DNA from: an uncultured Collinsella sp.
Lineage (GTDB): Bacteria; Actinomycetota; Coriobacteriia; Coriobacteriales; Coriobacteriaceae
Assembly (NCBI GenBank): GCA_902492185.1
Contig: CABUKY010000030.1
Span: 1-14,489 of the forward strand
Direction: 5' to 3'
DNA: 14,489 bases
Shown: positions 1 to 7,277 of the stretch, piece by piece
Numbering within the stretch: position 1 is the first letter of the stretch
Layout: each line of letters begins with the position of its first letter
Translations under genes and position numbers: made by a program
The notes under the pieces: generated by a model
Seen by the model: the letters and a program-made list of their open reading frames with translations, nothing else
Databases searched by the model: none
What the model was told of the DNA's origin: nothing

Positions 1-1167
1 AACCGCACGGCAACATTTACCGATTCGGTCATCCGCCGCATGACACGCATCTCCAATAAGTACGATGCCGTCAACCTGTCGCAGGGCTTCCCCGACTTCG
101 ATCCTCCGGCGCAGCTGCTCAACAGCCTGAGCACCATCGCCGCCGACCCCAAGCCGCTCTACCACCAGTACTCCATTACCTGGGGCTCCCAGGCCATGCG
201 CGAGGCGCTCGCCGCCAAACAGGAGCACTTTATGGGCATGCCGATCGACCCCAACCAGAATATCGTGGTCACCTGCGGCTCCACCGAGGCCATGATGGCC
301 GCCATGATGACGGTTACGAACCCCGGAGACAAGGTCGTCATCTTCTCGCCGTTCTACGAGAACTACGGCGCTGACACCATTCTCTCGGGTGCCGAGCCCA
401 TCTATGTGCCGCTCAACCCGCCCACATTCGACTTTGACCGCGAGGCGCTCGAGGCTGCCTTCCGCGACAACGACCCCAAGGCCATCGTCCTGTGCAACCC
501 TTCCAACCCCTGCGGCAAGGTCTTTACGCGCGAAGAGCTCACCTTTATCGCCGACCTGTGCAAAAAGTACGACGCGTACTGCATCACCGACGAAGTCTAC
601 GAGCACATCGTCTACGCGCCCCATGAGCACGTCTACATGGCCACGCTGCCCGGCATGTTCGAGCGAACCATCAGCTGCAGCTCGCTGTCTAAGACGTACT
701 CCATCACCGGCTGGCGTCTGGGCTACACCATCGCCCCGGCCCAGATCACCGAGCGCATCAAGAAGGTCCACGACTTTCTCACCGTGGGTGCCGCCGCTCC
801 CCTGCAGGAAGCCGTTGTCACCGCCCTCAACTTCGACGACAGCTATTACGATGAGGTCCTCGACCTCTACACCGCCAAACGCGACCTGTTCTGCCAGGGG
901 CTCGATAGCATCGGTCTTGAGCATAACGTGCCGCAGGGCGCCTACTACGTCATGATGGACATCTCTGAGTTTGGCTATGACAGCGACCTCGAATTCTGCG
1001 AGGACCTCGCATCCAAGGTGGGCGTGGGCGCCGTGCCCGGCTCGAGCTTCTTCCGCGAGCCCGTCAACCATCTGATTCGTTTCCACTTTGCCAAGCGGGA
1101 CGAGACGCTTAACGCGGCACTGGAGAACCTCAAGTCGCTACGTGATAAAATCAAGCCGCGCGGGTAA
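1..1167 (+). CDS. PLP-dependent class I aminotransferase (5' end cut by window edge)
   Basis: This is a fold-type I, PLP-dependent aminotransferase that moves an amino group between an amino acid and a 2-oxo acid in the cytoplasm. The reading frame is open to base 1. The codons before the ATG at 40 read NRTATFTDSVIRR, typical of the N-terminal helix of this family, and no Shine-Dalgarno sequence precedes that ATG, so the true start lies left of the window. Counting from the ATG at 40, visible landmarks are the substrate-side motif NLSQGFPDFDPP near residue 12, NPSNPCGK at 153-160, DEVYEHIVY, and SLSKTYSITGWRLGY with the Schiff-base lysine at K218. A C-terminal arginine in the NHLIRFHF stretch probably binds the substrate carboxylate. 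The NLSQGFPDF form is seen in methionine- and kynurenine-aminotransferase-like members of subfamily I-gamma, but the substrate cannot be read from the sequence. A terminator follows at 1193-1233. Confidence 0.93.
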   Translation, partial: NRTATFTDSVIRRMTRISNKYDAVNLSQGFPDFDPPAQLLNSLSTIAADPKPLYHQYSITWGSQAMREALAAKQEHFMGMPIDPNQNIVVTCGSTEAMMAAMMTVTNPGDKVVIFSPFYENYGADTILSGAEPIYVPLNPPTFDFDREALEAAFRDNDPKAIVLCNPSNPCGKVFTREELTFIADLCKKYDAYCITDEVYEHIVYAPHEHVYMATLPGMFERTISCSSLSKTYSITGWRLGYTIAPAQITERIKKVHDFLTVGAAAPLQEAVVTALNFDDSYYDEVLDLYTAKRDLFCQGLDSIGLEHNVPQGAYYVMMDISEFGYDSDLEFCEDLASKVGVGAVPGSSFFREPVNHLIRFHFAKRDETLNAALENLKSLRDKIKPRG

Positions 1168-1192
1168 GGACGGCCCGGCAACTAAAGCAACC

Positions 1193-1233
1193 AAAGAAGC
1201 CCCGCACCGCCCGCCACGTTGCGAGGCTTCTTT
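1193..1233 (+). terminator. Rho-independent terminator after the aminotransferase gene
   Basis: AAAGAAGCC (1193-1201) pairs perfectly with GGCTTCTTT (1225-1233). One C/A mismatch and three more pairs (CGC 1203-1205 with GCG 1221-1223) follow, leaving a 15-nt loop. A run of T continues to 1235. It lies 26 bases after the aminotransferase stop codon, which fits its 3' end and separates it from the downstream kinase gene. Confidence 0.8.
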
Positions 1234-1242
1234 TTATAGCGC

Positions 1243-1270
1243 TTTCTTAAATGGTTTAGAGCCCTATACT
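1243..1270 (+). promoter_or_regulatory. Possible promoter of the ROK kinase gene
   Basis: TATACT at 1265-1270 is a good -10 hexamer. A poor -35 candidate (TTTCTT, 1243-1248) lies 16 bases upstream, just after the preceding terminator. The position, about 39 bases before the start codon at 1309 and outside the upstream transcription unit, is reasonable. Only the -10 hexamer is convincing. Confidence 0.35.
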
Positions 1271-1308
1271 TTAGTCACGGAGCAACTTGTCCCAGAGAGA
1301 GGAATACT

Positions 1309-2199
1309 ATGGCAGAACAGCAGCTTATCGGAGCGCTCGAGGCCGGCGGCACCAAGATGGTCTGCGCCACGGGCTATGCAGACGGTACGGTCCTGGAGCG
1401 TGAGCAGATCGCGACCACGACCCCGCAGGAGACCGTTGAGGCCGTCAATGCATGGTTTGCCGACAAGGGCATCGCCGCGCTGGGCATCGGCGCCTTTGGC
1501 CCCACCGCAGTCAACCCTGCCTCGCCCCAATACGGCAAGATCCTGGAGACGCCCAAAACGGCATGGCGCTACTTTGACCTGCTGGGCACTATCCAAAACG
1601 AGCTCAATATCCCCTGCGGCTACGACACCGACGTCAACGTCGCCTGCCTGGGCGAGGTCACCTTTGGTTGCGCCCAGGGCCTCACTGACGTTGTGTATCT
1701 GACCATCGGCACCGGCGTGGGCGCCGGCGTGCTCTCGGGCGGTAAGCTCGTACACGGCATGATGCATCCCGAGGCCGGCCACATCCTGGTCACGCGCGAC
1801 CCGCGCGACACCATTGGCGAGCACAGCGCCTGCCCCTTCCACGACAATTGCCTCGAGGGTCTCATCGCCGGCCCCGGCGTTAAAAAGCGCTGGGATGGCA
1901 AGAGCGCCGGAGACATGGCCGATGACCCGGAGGCCATGGACCTGCTCGCAGGCTATCTGGCACAGGCGCTCATGACCTACACGCTGTGCTACGCGCCGCA
2001 AAAGATCATCATCGGTGGCGGCGTGGCCGACCACACCCCCATCGTGCCGCTCGCGCGCAAGAAGTGCGCCGAGATGCTCAACGGTTATATCGTCACGCCC
2101 GAGGTCAACGACATCGATACCTATATTGTCAACAACAGCCTTGAGGGCAAGCAGGGCATCATGGGCTGCCTGGCCCTGGGCGCGCAGGCGCTTCAGTAA
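1309..2199 (+). CDS. ROK-family sugar kinase, fructokinase-like
   Basis: This is a 296-residue ATP-dependent sugar kinase of the ROK family, probably phosphorylating fructose or a related hexose in the cytoplasm. The N-terminal phosphate-binding loop reads GALEAGGTK (8-16). The catalytic aspartate should be D108 in YDTDVNVACLGE. TIGTGVGAG (132-140) is the second phosphate-binding loop. The family zinc site is complete: HPEAGH with H158, then CPFHDNC with C175, H178 and C181. The CPxHxxCLEG form and the ~300-residue length match ROK fructokinases such as Bacillus subtilis GmuE (YdhR). There is no N-terminal helix-turn-helix, so this is a kinase and not a NagC/XylR-type repressor. The start is supported by an AGAGAGG ribosome-binding site about 7 bases upstream. 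The gene appears to be monocistronic, flanked by terminators at 1193-1233 and 2283-2327. No transporter or glycosidase gene is adjacent to identify the sugar. Confidence 0.9.
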   Translation: MAEQQLIGALEAGGTKMVCATGYADGTVLEREQIATTTPQETVEAVNAWFADKGIAALGIGAFGPTAVNPASPQYGKILETPKTAWRYFDLLGTIQNELNIPCGYDTDVNVACLGEVTFGCAQGLTDVVYLTIGTGVGAGVLSGGKLVHGMMHPEAGHILVTRDPRDTIGEHSACPFHDNCLEGLIAGPGVKKRWDGKSAGDMADDPEAMDLLAGYLAQALMTYTLCYAPQKIIIGGGVADHTPIVPLARKKCAEMLNGYIVTPEVNDIDTYIVNNSLEGKQGIMGCLALGAQALQ

Positions 2200-2282
2200 C
2201 AGACGCACCCACAGGGCGTGGCGCGCCCGGCAAATCCAACCTACGGAACGACGCCACCACGCCCTATATAAGCCCTCTAATA

Positions 2283-2327
2283 AAAAAGGCCGCCTAGCAC
2301 CAAGCATACGTCCTAGGCGGCCTTTTT
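2283..2327. terminator. Bidirectional terminator shared by the ROK kinase and VanZ-like genes
   Basis: GGCCGCCTAG (2288-2297) pairs perfectly with CTAGGCGGCC (2313-2322), and the stem extends through A5 (2283-2287) opposite T5 (2323-2327), giving 15 bp around a 15-nt loop. The flanking A and T runs supply a U-tract in both directions. It ends the kinase transcript on the plus strand and the vanZ-like transcript on the minus strand. The minus-strand stop codon (2313-2315) is part of the stem. Confidence 0.9.
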
Positions 2328-2762
2328 GGCACATATGAGCGATCGTAGTAGATATCGGAGCACAACGCCCGTTGCCGCTCCACAGCAGTCGATCATCACA
2401 TCGGTGATCATGCCGGCGCGTCCCGGCACAAAGAGCTGAATCGTCTCGTCGATCGAAGGAATCAGCAGCAGGAACACCGCCGTGGGCAGCAGCACGTCAA
2501 AGGTGCGCCGGCCCTCAAAATCAAAGGCGTGCGTTGCCAAGATGCCGAGCACCATATACTCGGTAAAATGCGCGCACTTGCGAACAACAAAGTTGGTCAC
2601 CCATTCATATGGAAGTCCCACGCCGTGCAGGAAACCGCGGATAGCTTCCATGACCGTTAGGCTCAGCGAGCCCGACCCCGAGCCGGGAACCAGCGAATTG
2701 CCCCAGATCAAGAGCGCCATCAGGCAGGTCACGACCGCCCATTTTCGATTGATCTTAACCAT
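2313..2762 (-). CDS. VanZ-family integral membrane protein
   Basis: This 149-residue polytopic membrane protein has the VanZ family signature. RKCAHFTEYMVLGIL (61-75) is the conserved R-K-x-x-H-F-x-E-Y block. DETIQLFVPGRAGMITDVMIDCCGAATG (from 105) is the second block, carrying the acidic residues D105, E106 and D121. Four hydrophobic segments are visible, at about 7-21, 65-80, 88-103 and 122-139. VanZ of the VanA gene cluster gives low-level teicoplanin resistance, but most chromosomal family members have no known role, so resistance should not be inferred. The ATG lies 7 bases beyond the stop of the upstream gene at 2770. A GGAGG at 2775-2779, inside that gene's last codons, is the likely ribosome-binding site, though its 12-base spacing is rather long. 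The two genes are probably cotranscribed. Confidence 0.85.
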   Translation of the reverse strand: MVKINRKWAVVTCLMALLIWGNSLVPGSGSGSLSLTVMEAIRGFLHGVGLPYEWVTNFVVRKCAHFTEYMVLGILATHAFDFEGRRTFDVLLPTAVFLLLIPSIDETIQLFVPGRAGMITDVMIDCCGAATGVVLRYLLRSLICAKKAA

Positions 2763-2769
2763 GCAGAAG

Positions 2770-4170
2770 TTATGCCTCCGCGCGGAGCGGCGCGAAGCTG
2801 GCGGTACCGCCCTCGATAACGCTCAGGTAGGCACGGCCCGTACGCTTGGCGGTAGAGGACTGCAGGCGCTCGATCTCCTCCTCGAGGATCTGATTGACGC
2901 GCTCGTGACGACGGTTTTCCATAATGCCGGCGGCAATAGCCTCGGCCCGCTCGATGCTCTCGCGCGAGATACGGGCAGTATCCTCGGGGAACACAGCGCT
3001 GTGACGGCCGACATAGGCGGGGGCAGCAGGCTGAGGGGCAGCGACGGGAGCGGGGGCTGCAACAGGAGCAGGCTCGTCAATCTCATCCAGAATCGCGGTG
3101 GCGGCGGCCCACATGTCCTCGTGGCCCGAGTAATCAGCCATGGGGACATCAACCTCGAGTGAGGCATCCGGAAGGTCGCCGGTGTCGATGCGATCTTGGG
3201 CATCAATCGATGCGGTGATGGCTGCAGGCTCATCGAGGTCATCGAAATCGATATCCGCGGCACCGGAGATGATAGGCATGCTGGCGAGGTTTACATTGTA
3301 CGGCGCAGCCTCAGCCGCCTGCTGCTGGGCAGGAGCGCCCCACAGCGAGCTTTCGGCGGCACGGCGGGCGGCAACGGCCTCCTCGTCCGCGGCCATGGCT
3401 TCATCAACGTACGAATTGTCGGCAGAAGCGTTCGCGTCCGCCGAGGTAGCGCTGCAGGCGTTATTGGCTGCCGCGTTGGCGACGAGTGCCACGAAAGCCG
3501 CCGTGCTGCCCGCAGGGGCGGCCTGGGAGCCAGACACGGCGCGTGCCGCGGCGGCGATGTCGTCGCGATTGAAGGAGCCGGTCTGCCCGCCGTTGGTGAG
3601 CTCGTCGATGGCGACTTGATAGACGTCGCGCGAGTGTGCAGGGTCGCAGCTCACCGGCGAATCGTCGTCAAGCATACTGTCGATCATGGACCAAGCCTCG
3701 TCCTCGTCCATAGCATCTGCGGCTCGAGCGATGGTAGGGACACCATCATCGGCATGACGGCGCTGGAACGCACCAGTCAGGCCGGAAAGGAATGCCGAGG
3801 TAGACTGCTCCGCCTGAGCCTGAGAATCAGAAGCCGCAGCGTAAGGAGTCGCATCCTGCTGCTGAGCTGAAATCGAGGCGGTCTTGAACTCGCTTTGATG
3901 CTGATTGAGATTGGCGGCACCGCCCATGGCATCGGGCTGGAACAGACGCTCTTCACGCTGCGCACGATACTCGGAGATACCCAGCGAGGCGGCATAGATG
4001 CCCACGCCCGCCACCGCGCCCACGGCGAAGGGAACCGCACCCGCCACGACCGTCTCGTTCACAGACGAAAACGGCAGCGTCGCAGCATACATAACCACGG
4101 GAGCGGCAAGGCCGATCCCGCACGAAAGTCCGGCAAGGACTGCTCGTTGTGTTGCATCAGAAGAAGCCAT
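2770..4170 (-). CDS. Unrecognised membrane-anchored acidic low-complexity protein
   Basis: I do not recognise this 466-residue protein. The N-terminus holds two hydrophobic helices (about 10-33 and 41-64, rich in Ala, Gly and Val) forming a membrane hairpin. A short basic/acidic stretch (EYRAQREERLF) follows. Then comes a long region of about 300 residues dominated by Ala, Asp, Glu, Ser and Gln, including DEDEAWSMIDSMLDDDSP and an Ala/Pro-rich linker (APAPVAAPQPAAPAYV), which looks disordered. The last ~75 residues contain a likely amphipathic or coiled helix (ISRESIERAEAIAAGIMENRRHERVNQILEE and onward). The ATG at 4170 is preferred over the ATG at 4197 because GGGGAG (4176-4181) sits 5 bases before it, while the upstream ATG has no ribosome-binding site. 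The gene precedes a vanZ-like gene by 7 bases, probably in one operon. An envelope-associated scaffold role is possible but unsupported. Confidence 0.75.
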   Translation of the reverse strand: MASSDATQRAVLAGLSCGIGLAAPVVMYAATLPFSSVNETVVAGAVPFAVGAVAGVGIYAASLGISEYRAQREERLFQPDAMGGAANLNQHQSEFKTASISAQQQDATPYAAASDSQAQAEQSTSAFLSGLTGAFQRRHADDGVPTIARAADAMDEDEAWSMIDSMLDDDSPVSCDPAHSRDVYQVAIDELTNGGQTGSFNRDDIAAAARAVSGSQAAPAGSTAAFVALVANAAANNACSATSADANASADNSYVDEAMAADEEAVAARRAAESSLWGAPAQQQAAEAAPYNVNLASMPIISGAADIDFDDLDEPAAITASIDAQDRIDTGDLPDASLEVDVPMADYSGHEDMWAAATAILDEIDEPAPVAAPAPVAAPQPAAPAYVGRHSAVFPEDTARISRESIERAEAIAAGIMENRRHERVNQILEEEIERLQSSTAKRTGRAYLSVIEGGTASFAPLRAEA

Positions 4171-4175
4171 GAGCT

Positions 4176-4181
4176 CTCCCC
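4176..4181 (-). promoter_or_regulatory. Ribosome-binding site that fixes the start of the acidic membrane protein
   Basis: Read on the minus strand this is GGGGAG, ending 5 bases before the ATG at 4170-4168. It selects that codon over the in-frame ATG nine codons upstream (4197), which has no purine-rich sequence at a suitable distance. Confidence 0.7.
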
Positions 4182-4414
4182 ATCTTCCAGCACCCAAATC
4201 GCATCATTCAGTTGGCTGCGCGAGAGAAGATGAAGCGGGGCTATGCCCCAAAGCAACGGTATATGGTTCGTTTCATCTGCGTTATCCGTCGCGAAGCTTA
4301 AAAGCTATTATGCGAAACCGCCCTGTCGATTGCAAGCGACGATGTCGGATTGAAACGGGAAACCTGCTGCTTGCCAGTCTTATGGTCAAAAATAAGCGCG
4401 GAGCGGCGATATAG
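4182..4414. other. Intergenic region between rho and the acidic membrane protein gene
   Basis: This stretch should contain the promoter of the minus-strand acidic protein/vanZ unit, because the rho terminator lies on its far side. I see no hexamer pair good enough to call. A small GGGGC/GCCCC hairpin around a TAT loop lies near 4236-4248, in the presumed 5' untranslated region. No convincing small gene or RNA was found. Confidence 0.4.
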
Positions 4415-4446
4415 AAAAGGGCCGAGGCTCAAAGCCCCGACCCTTT
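4415..4446 (-). terminator. Rho-independent terminator of rho
   Basis: On the minus strand the RNA forms a 14-bp stem, 4433-4446 with 4416-4429, around a 3-nt loop (4430-4432). Two of the pairs are G-U (4440/4422 and 4437/4425), which become C/A mismatches if the plus strand is transcribed. The hairpin is followed by UUUUCU. Structure, orientation and position, 38 bases past the rho stop, all point to the minus-strand rho transcript. Confidence 0.85.
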
Positions 4447-4483
4447 ATTGCATTGATGACTATCGCTGCGTGTGGATGACAAC

Positions 4484-7021
4484 CTAGAACGTCTGCTCGT
4501 AGTCGCTGTGCTTTTTGGCCGAACGCACCAGGAACTCCTGGTTGGTGTTGGTGCCCTTAAGACCCTTGATAAACGACGCAGCTGCGCGCTCGGTGTTGTT
4601 CATGCCGGCAAGAATGCGACGCAGGCCAAAGACAAACGGACGCATCTGCTCGTCAACCAACAGGTCCTCGTTACGCGTACCGGAGGCAACGGGGTCGATA
4701 GCCGGGAAGATGCGGCGGTCGGCCAGGTCGCGGTCGAGCTTGAGCTCCATGTTGCCGGTGCCCTTGAACTCCTCAAAGATGACCTCGTCCATCTTGGAGC
4801 CGGTGTCGATGAGGGCAGAGGCCAGGATGGTGAGCGAGCCACCGTTCTCGATATTGCGGGCTGCGCCCAGAAAGCGCTTGGGCGGATACAGTGCCGCCGA
4901 ATCGACGCCGCCCGAAAGGATGCGGCCTGAGGCGGGCGCCGCCAAGTTGTAGGCGCGGGCAAGACGCGTGATGGAGTCGAGCACCACCACGACATCGCCG
5001 CCCAGCTCCACGATGCGCTTGGCGCGCTCGATGACGAGCTCTGCCACACGAGTGTGGTTGTCGGCGGGCATATCGAAGGTCGACGCCACAACCTCGCCCT
5101 TGATGGAACGCTGCATATCGGTAACCTCTTCGGGGCGCTCGTCGACGAGCAGGCAGATGAGGTGCACCTCGGGGTTGTTAATCGAGATAGACTGGCAGAT
5201 CTTCTTGAGGATTGTGGTCTTGCCGGCCTTGGGCGGGGACACGATCAAGCCACGCTGACCCTTGCCGATCGGCGACACGATGTCGATGGCGCGACCGGTA
5301 ATGGAGTCCTTGCCATGCTCCATGCGCAGCGGCTCGTTGGGATAGACCGGGGTGAGGTCACCGAACTTGGGGCGGTTGCGAATCTGCTCGGGGTCTAGAC
5401 CGTTGACGGTCGTGATTTTGGCGAGGCCGGCGCGCTTGTCGCCGCCGCGCGAAGGACGAAGCGAGCCCTCGATGACGTCGCCCGTGCGCAGACGCGCGGA
5501 GCGGATGAGGTAGGCGGGCACGAAGGCGTCGTCGTTGGACTTCATGTAGCCATGGGCATGGATGATACCGGAGCTGTCCGGACGAATCTGCAGGATGCCC
5601 TTGATGTCGCGGAAGCCCTCGGCCTTCGCGGCAGTGGTGTAGATCTCCTCGACGAGCTCGGCCTTCTTTTTGCCGGTCGTCTCGATCTCGAACTCCTTGG
5701 CCTTCTCGCGCAGCTCGACGACCTTCATGGCCGCGAGCTCCTCGCGCGAAAGCGTGGGTTCGGTGGGGGCGGCATTACGCTCCTTATTGCGCTGCTTGCG
5801 ATCGCGCTGACGGTTGCGGCGGTCGTTGTTACGGTCGTCCTTGCGTTCGTTGCGCTCGTCATTGCGCTTGTGTTGGCGACGGTTGGGGCGAGCGCCGTCT
5901 TCGGCCTCGGCGGGATCGGTTGCGGCGGCATCGGCGTTAGCCGCAGTATCATCGCTGGCCTCGGCCTTGGAATCGCCCTGCAGCTCGGCCTCGGCCTGCT
6001 GCTCGGACGCCTTGGCCTTAGCGGACTTCTTACGACCGCGCTTGGGCTTCTCGGACGCAGACTGTTCGACGTCTTGGGGCTCGGCGGCATCAGTCGATGC
6101 ATCGGCGGTCGTCTCGGCGGAATCCTCGGACGCACCCTTCTTGGCAGTCTTGGCCTTGGACGTGCGCTTAGCAGCAGTACGATGGCTGCGACCAGGACGG
6201 ACGTCGGCGGGCTCGACATCGGCGGGAGCGGCCTCGGAAGTCGTAGCATCCTGGACGGGTGCATCGGCAGCGGTTGCAGACTCGGCGGTCGCCGCAGCAT
6301 CCCGAGCGGCTGCAGCTGCGGCTGCGGCCTTCTCTGCCTCGACGAAGGCCTTGGGCTTGCGACCGCGACGGTGCGGGCGCAAAGCCGGATCGACAACGGG
6401 AACTTCGCTGGCCTCGACAGGCGCAGCGGACTCAGCAGGCGATGCGCCCTCCCCTGCCGCGGAAGCCTCGGTGAGCTCGAGGGCTACCTGATCGGCAACC
6501 TGCTCGGCCTTAGCAGCCGTGCGACGGCGTGTGCGCGGTGCCGGCTTCTCGGTCGGCTGGTCGGCGGCAGGTGTCTCGGGCACAGACGGAGCTGCAAGCT
6601 CGGTCAGAGCCGCGGCCTCGCGCTCGGCAGCACGACGGCGGGCGCGCACCACCTGAGCCTCGCTAATCTGCGCCAACGCACGCGCCTGCGCGACCTCATC
6701 GGAAATCGGCTCCGAGGAGTCAGCTGCAACGGTGCGCTTGACGCGCGTCGTGCGCGTGGTACGGCGCTTGGGCTTGGTGACCTCCTCGCCGTCAGCAGCA
6801 GACTTGGCCGTGCGGCGCGTACGCTTGGGCTTTGCCGGAGCAGCCTCCTCACCAGTTGCAGGCACGGCCTTCTCAGCCGCTGAAGGCGTAGGCGTCGAAG
6901 CAGCCTTAGGCGTCTCAGGAGCCGAGGCTTGCGCGGGCGCCGCGACCTGGTCCAACGCAACCGGTGCAGCGGGAGCGGCTTGCGTCGTCGTTATTTCGTT
7001 TTCTTGCTGTTGATCAGACAC
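4484..7021 (-). CDS. rho: Transcription termination factor Rho with 423-residue N-terminal extension
   Basis: Rho is a hexameric RNA-dependent ATPase/translocase that ends transcription of untranslated RNA. The protein has 845 residues, against 419 for E. coli Rho. Residues 424-845 form the normal core: Rho_N helices (LSREELAAMKVVELREKAKEF, 424-444), an OB fold (~474-540), Walker A SPPKAGKTT with K601, the LLVDERPEE and VVVVLDSITRLARAYN stretches of the ATPase, and RRIFPAIDPVASGTR near the end. Residues 1-423 are low-complexity, rich in Ala, Glu, Thr and basic clusters such as KPKRTRRTAK, RRGRKPKA and PKRGRKKSAK, ending in an Arg/Asn/Asp-rich tract (~385-415) like those of other actinobacterial Rho proteins. 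Translation starts at GTG (7021-7019): an in-frame stop at 7033-7031 rules out an upstream start, and the ribosome-binding site (AGAAAG) is weak. Several primary RNA-site aromatics of E. coli Rho are replaced in the core. Rho has its own terminator and lies downstream of argS on the same strand, separated by argS's terminator. Confidence 0.97.
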   Translation of the reverse strand: MSDQQQENEITTTQAAPAAPVALDQVAAPAQASAPETPKAASTPTPSAAEKAVPATGEEAAPAKPKRTRRTAKSAADGEEVTKPKRRTTRTTRVKRTVAADSSEPISDEVAQARALAQISEAQVVRARRRAAEREAAALTELAAPSVPETPAADQPTEKPAPRTRRRTAAKAEQVADQVALELTEASAAGEGASPAESAAPVEASEVPVVDPALRPHRRGRKPKAFVEAEKAAAAAAAARDAAATAESATAADAPVQDATTSEAAPADVEPADVRPGRSHRTAAKRTSKAKTAKKGASEDSAETTADASTDAAEPQDVEQSASEKPKRGRKKSAKAKASEQQAEAELQGDSKAEASDDTAANADAAATDPAEAEDGARPNRRQHKRNDERNERKDDRNNDRRNRQRDRKQRNKERNAAPTEPTLSREELAAMKVVELREKAKEFEIETTGKKKAELVEEIYTTAAKAEGFRDIKGILQIRPDSSGIIHAHGYMKSNDDAFVPAYLIRSARLRTGDVIEGSLRPSRGGDKRAGLAKITTVNGLDPEQIRNRPKFGDLTPVYPNEPLRMEHGKDSITGRAIDIVSPIGKGQRGLIVSPPKAGKTTILKKICQSISINNPEVHLICLLVDERPEEVTDMQRSIKGEVVASTFDMPADNHTRVAELVIERAKRIVELGGDVVVVLDSITRLARAYNLAAPASGRILSGGVDSAALYPPKRFLGAARNIENGGSLTILASALIDTGSKMDEVIFEEFKGTGNMELKLDRDLADRRIFPAIDPVASGTRNEDLLVDEQMRPFVFGLRRILAGMNNTERAAASFIKGLKGTNTNQEFLVRSAKKHSDYEQTF

Positions 7022-7101
7022 AGTGTTTGCTCAACTTTCTTTTCAAGCCCTGTGATCACATGCTCCCTGCATAAACCTTCAGGGCGGCTAAACAGTCTAG
7101 C

Positions 7102-7120
7102 TCCGTCAAATACCGACGGA
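7102..7120 (-). other. Small hairpin in the presumed rho leader
   Basis: TCCGTC (7102-7107) pairs perfectly with GACGGA (7115-7120) across a 7-nt loop. It lies about 80 bases before the rho start codon. A second short stem, TGCGT/ACGCA (7146-7160), lies near the presumed 5' end of the transcript. Neither has a following U-tract, so neither is an intrinsic terminator. A role in rho autoregulation is only a possibility. Confidence 0.35.
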
Positions 7121-7165
7121 CATCATTGATCTGTATCGAGATATTTGCGTCATATACGCAGCGTT

Positions 7166-7193
7166 AGTGTAACACAACCGCAACCACCTGCAA
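7166..7193 (-). promoter_or_regulatory. Weak candidate promoter for rho
   Basis: On the minus strand, TTGCAG (7193-7188) and TACACT (7171-7166) are separated by 16 bases. TACACT matches four of six -10 consensus positions and the -35 matches three. An overlapping pair, TTGTGT with TATGAC at 17-base spacing, is equally plausible. Transcription would begin near 7150-7160, giving a leader of about 130-140 bases. Confidence 0.25.
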
Positions 7194-7277
7194 CTTAGTC
7201 ATTGAGGACGTTCTTAAACGACTAGTCAAAAGGGACAATCTTTGGTTTAACACCCACAAATCTGACTGCCTCCGCCA

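Noticed and set aside
2213..2265. 9-bp inverted repeat (AGGGCGTGG/CCACGCCCT) after the ROK kinase
   Set aside because: The loop is 35 bases and no U-tract follows. The much better terminator at 2283-2327 explains the 3' end, so this is probably incidental.
1264..2334. 356-codon minus-strand open frame opposite the ROK kinase
   Set aside because: Its composition (Arg, Ala, Val, Gly) and its exact overlap with a well-supported kinase mark it as a shadow frame.
2313..2762. Glycopeptide resistance cluster suggested by the VanZ-like gene
   Set aside because: No vanA, vanH, vanX, vanR or vanS genes are nearby. VanZ-family proteins are common in chromosomes without a resistance role.
5552..6883. 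443-codon open frame on the plus strand opposite rho
   Set aside because: It is antisense to the low-complexity Ala/Lys/Arg region of rho, whose GC-rich codons remove stops on the other strand. The product is Gly/Leu/Arg-rich with no recognisable domain.
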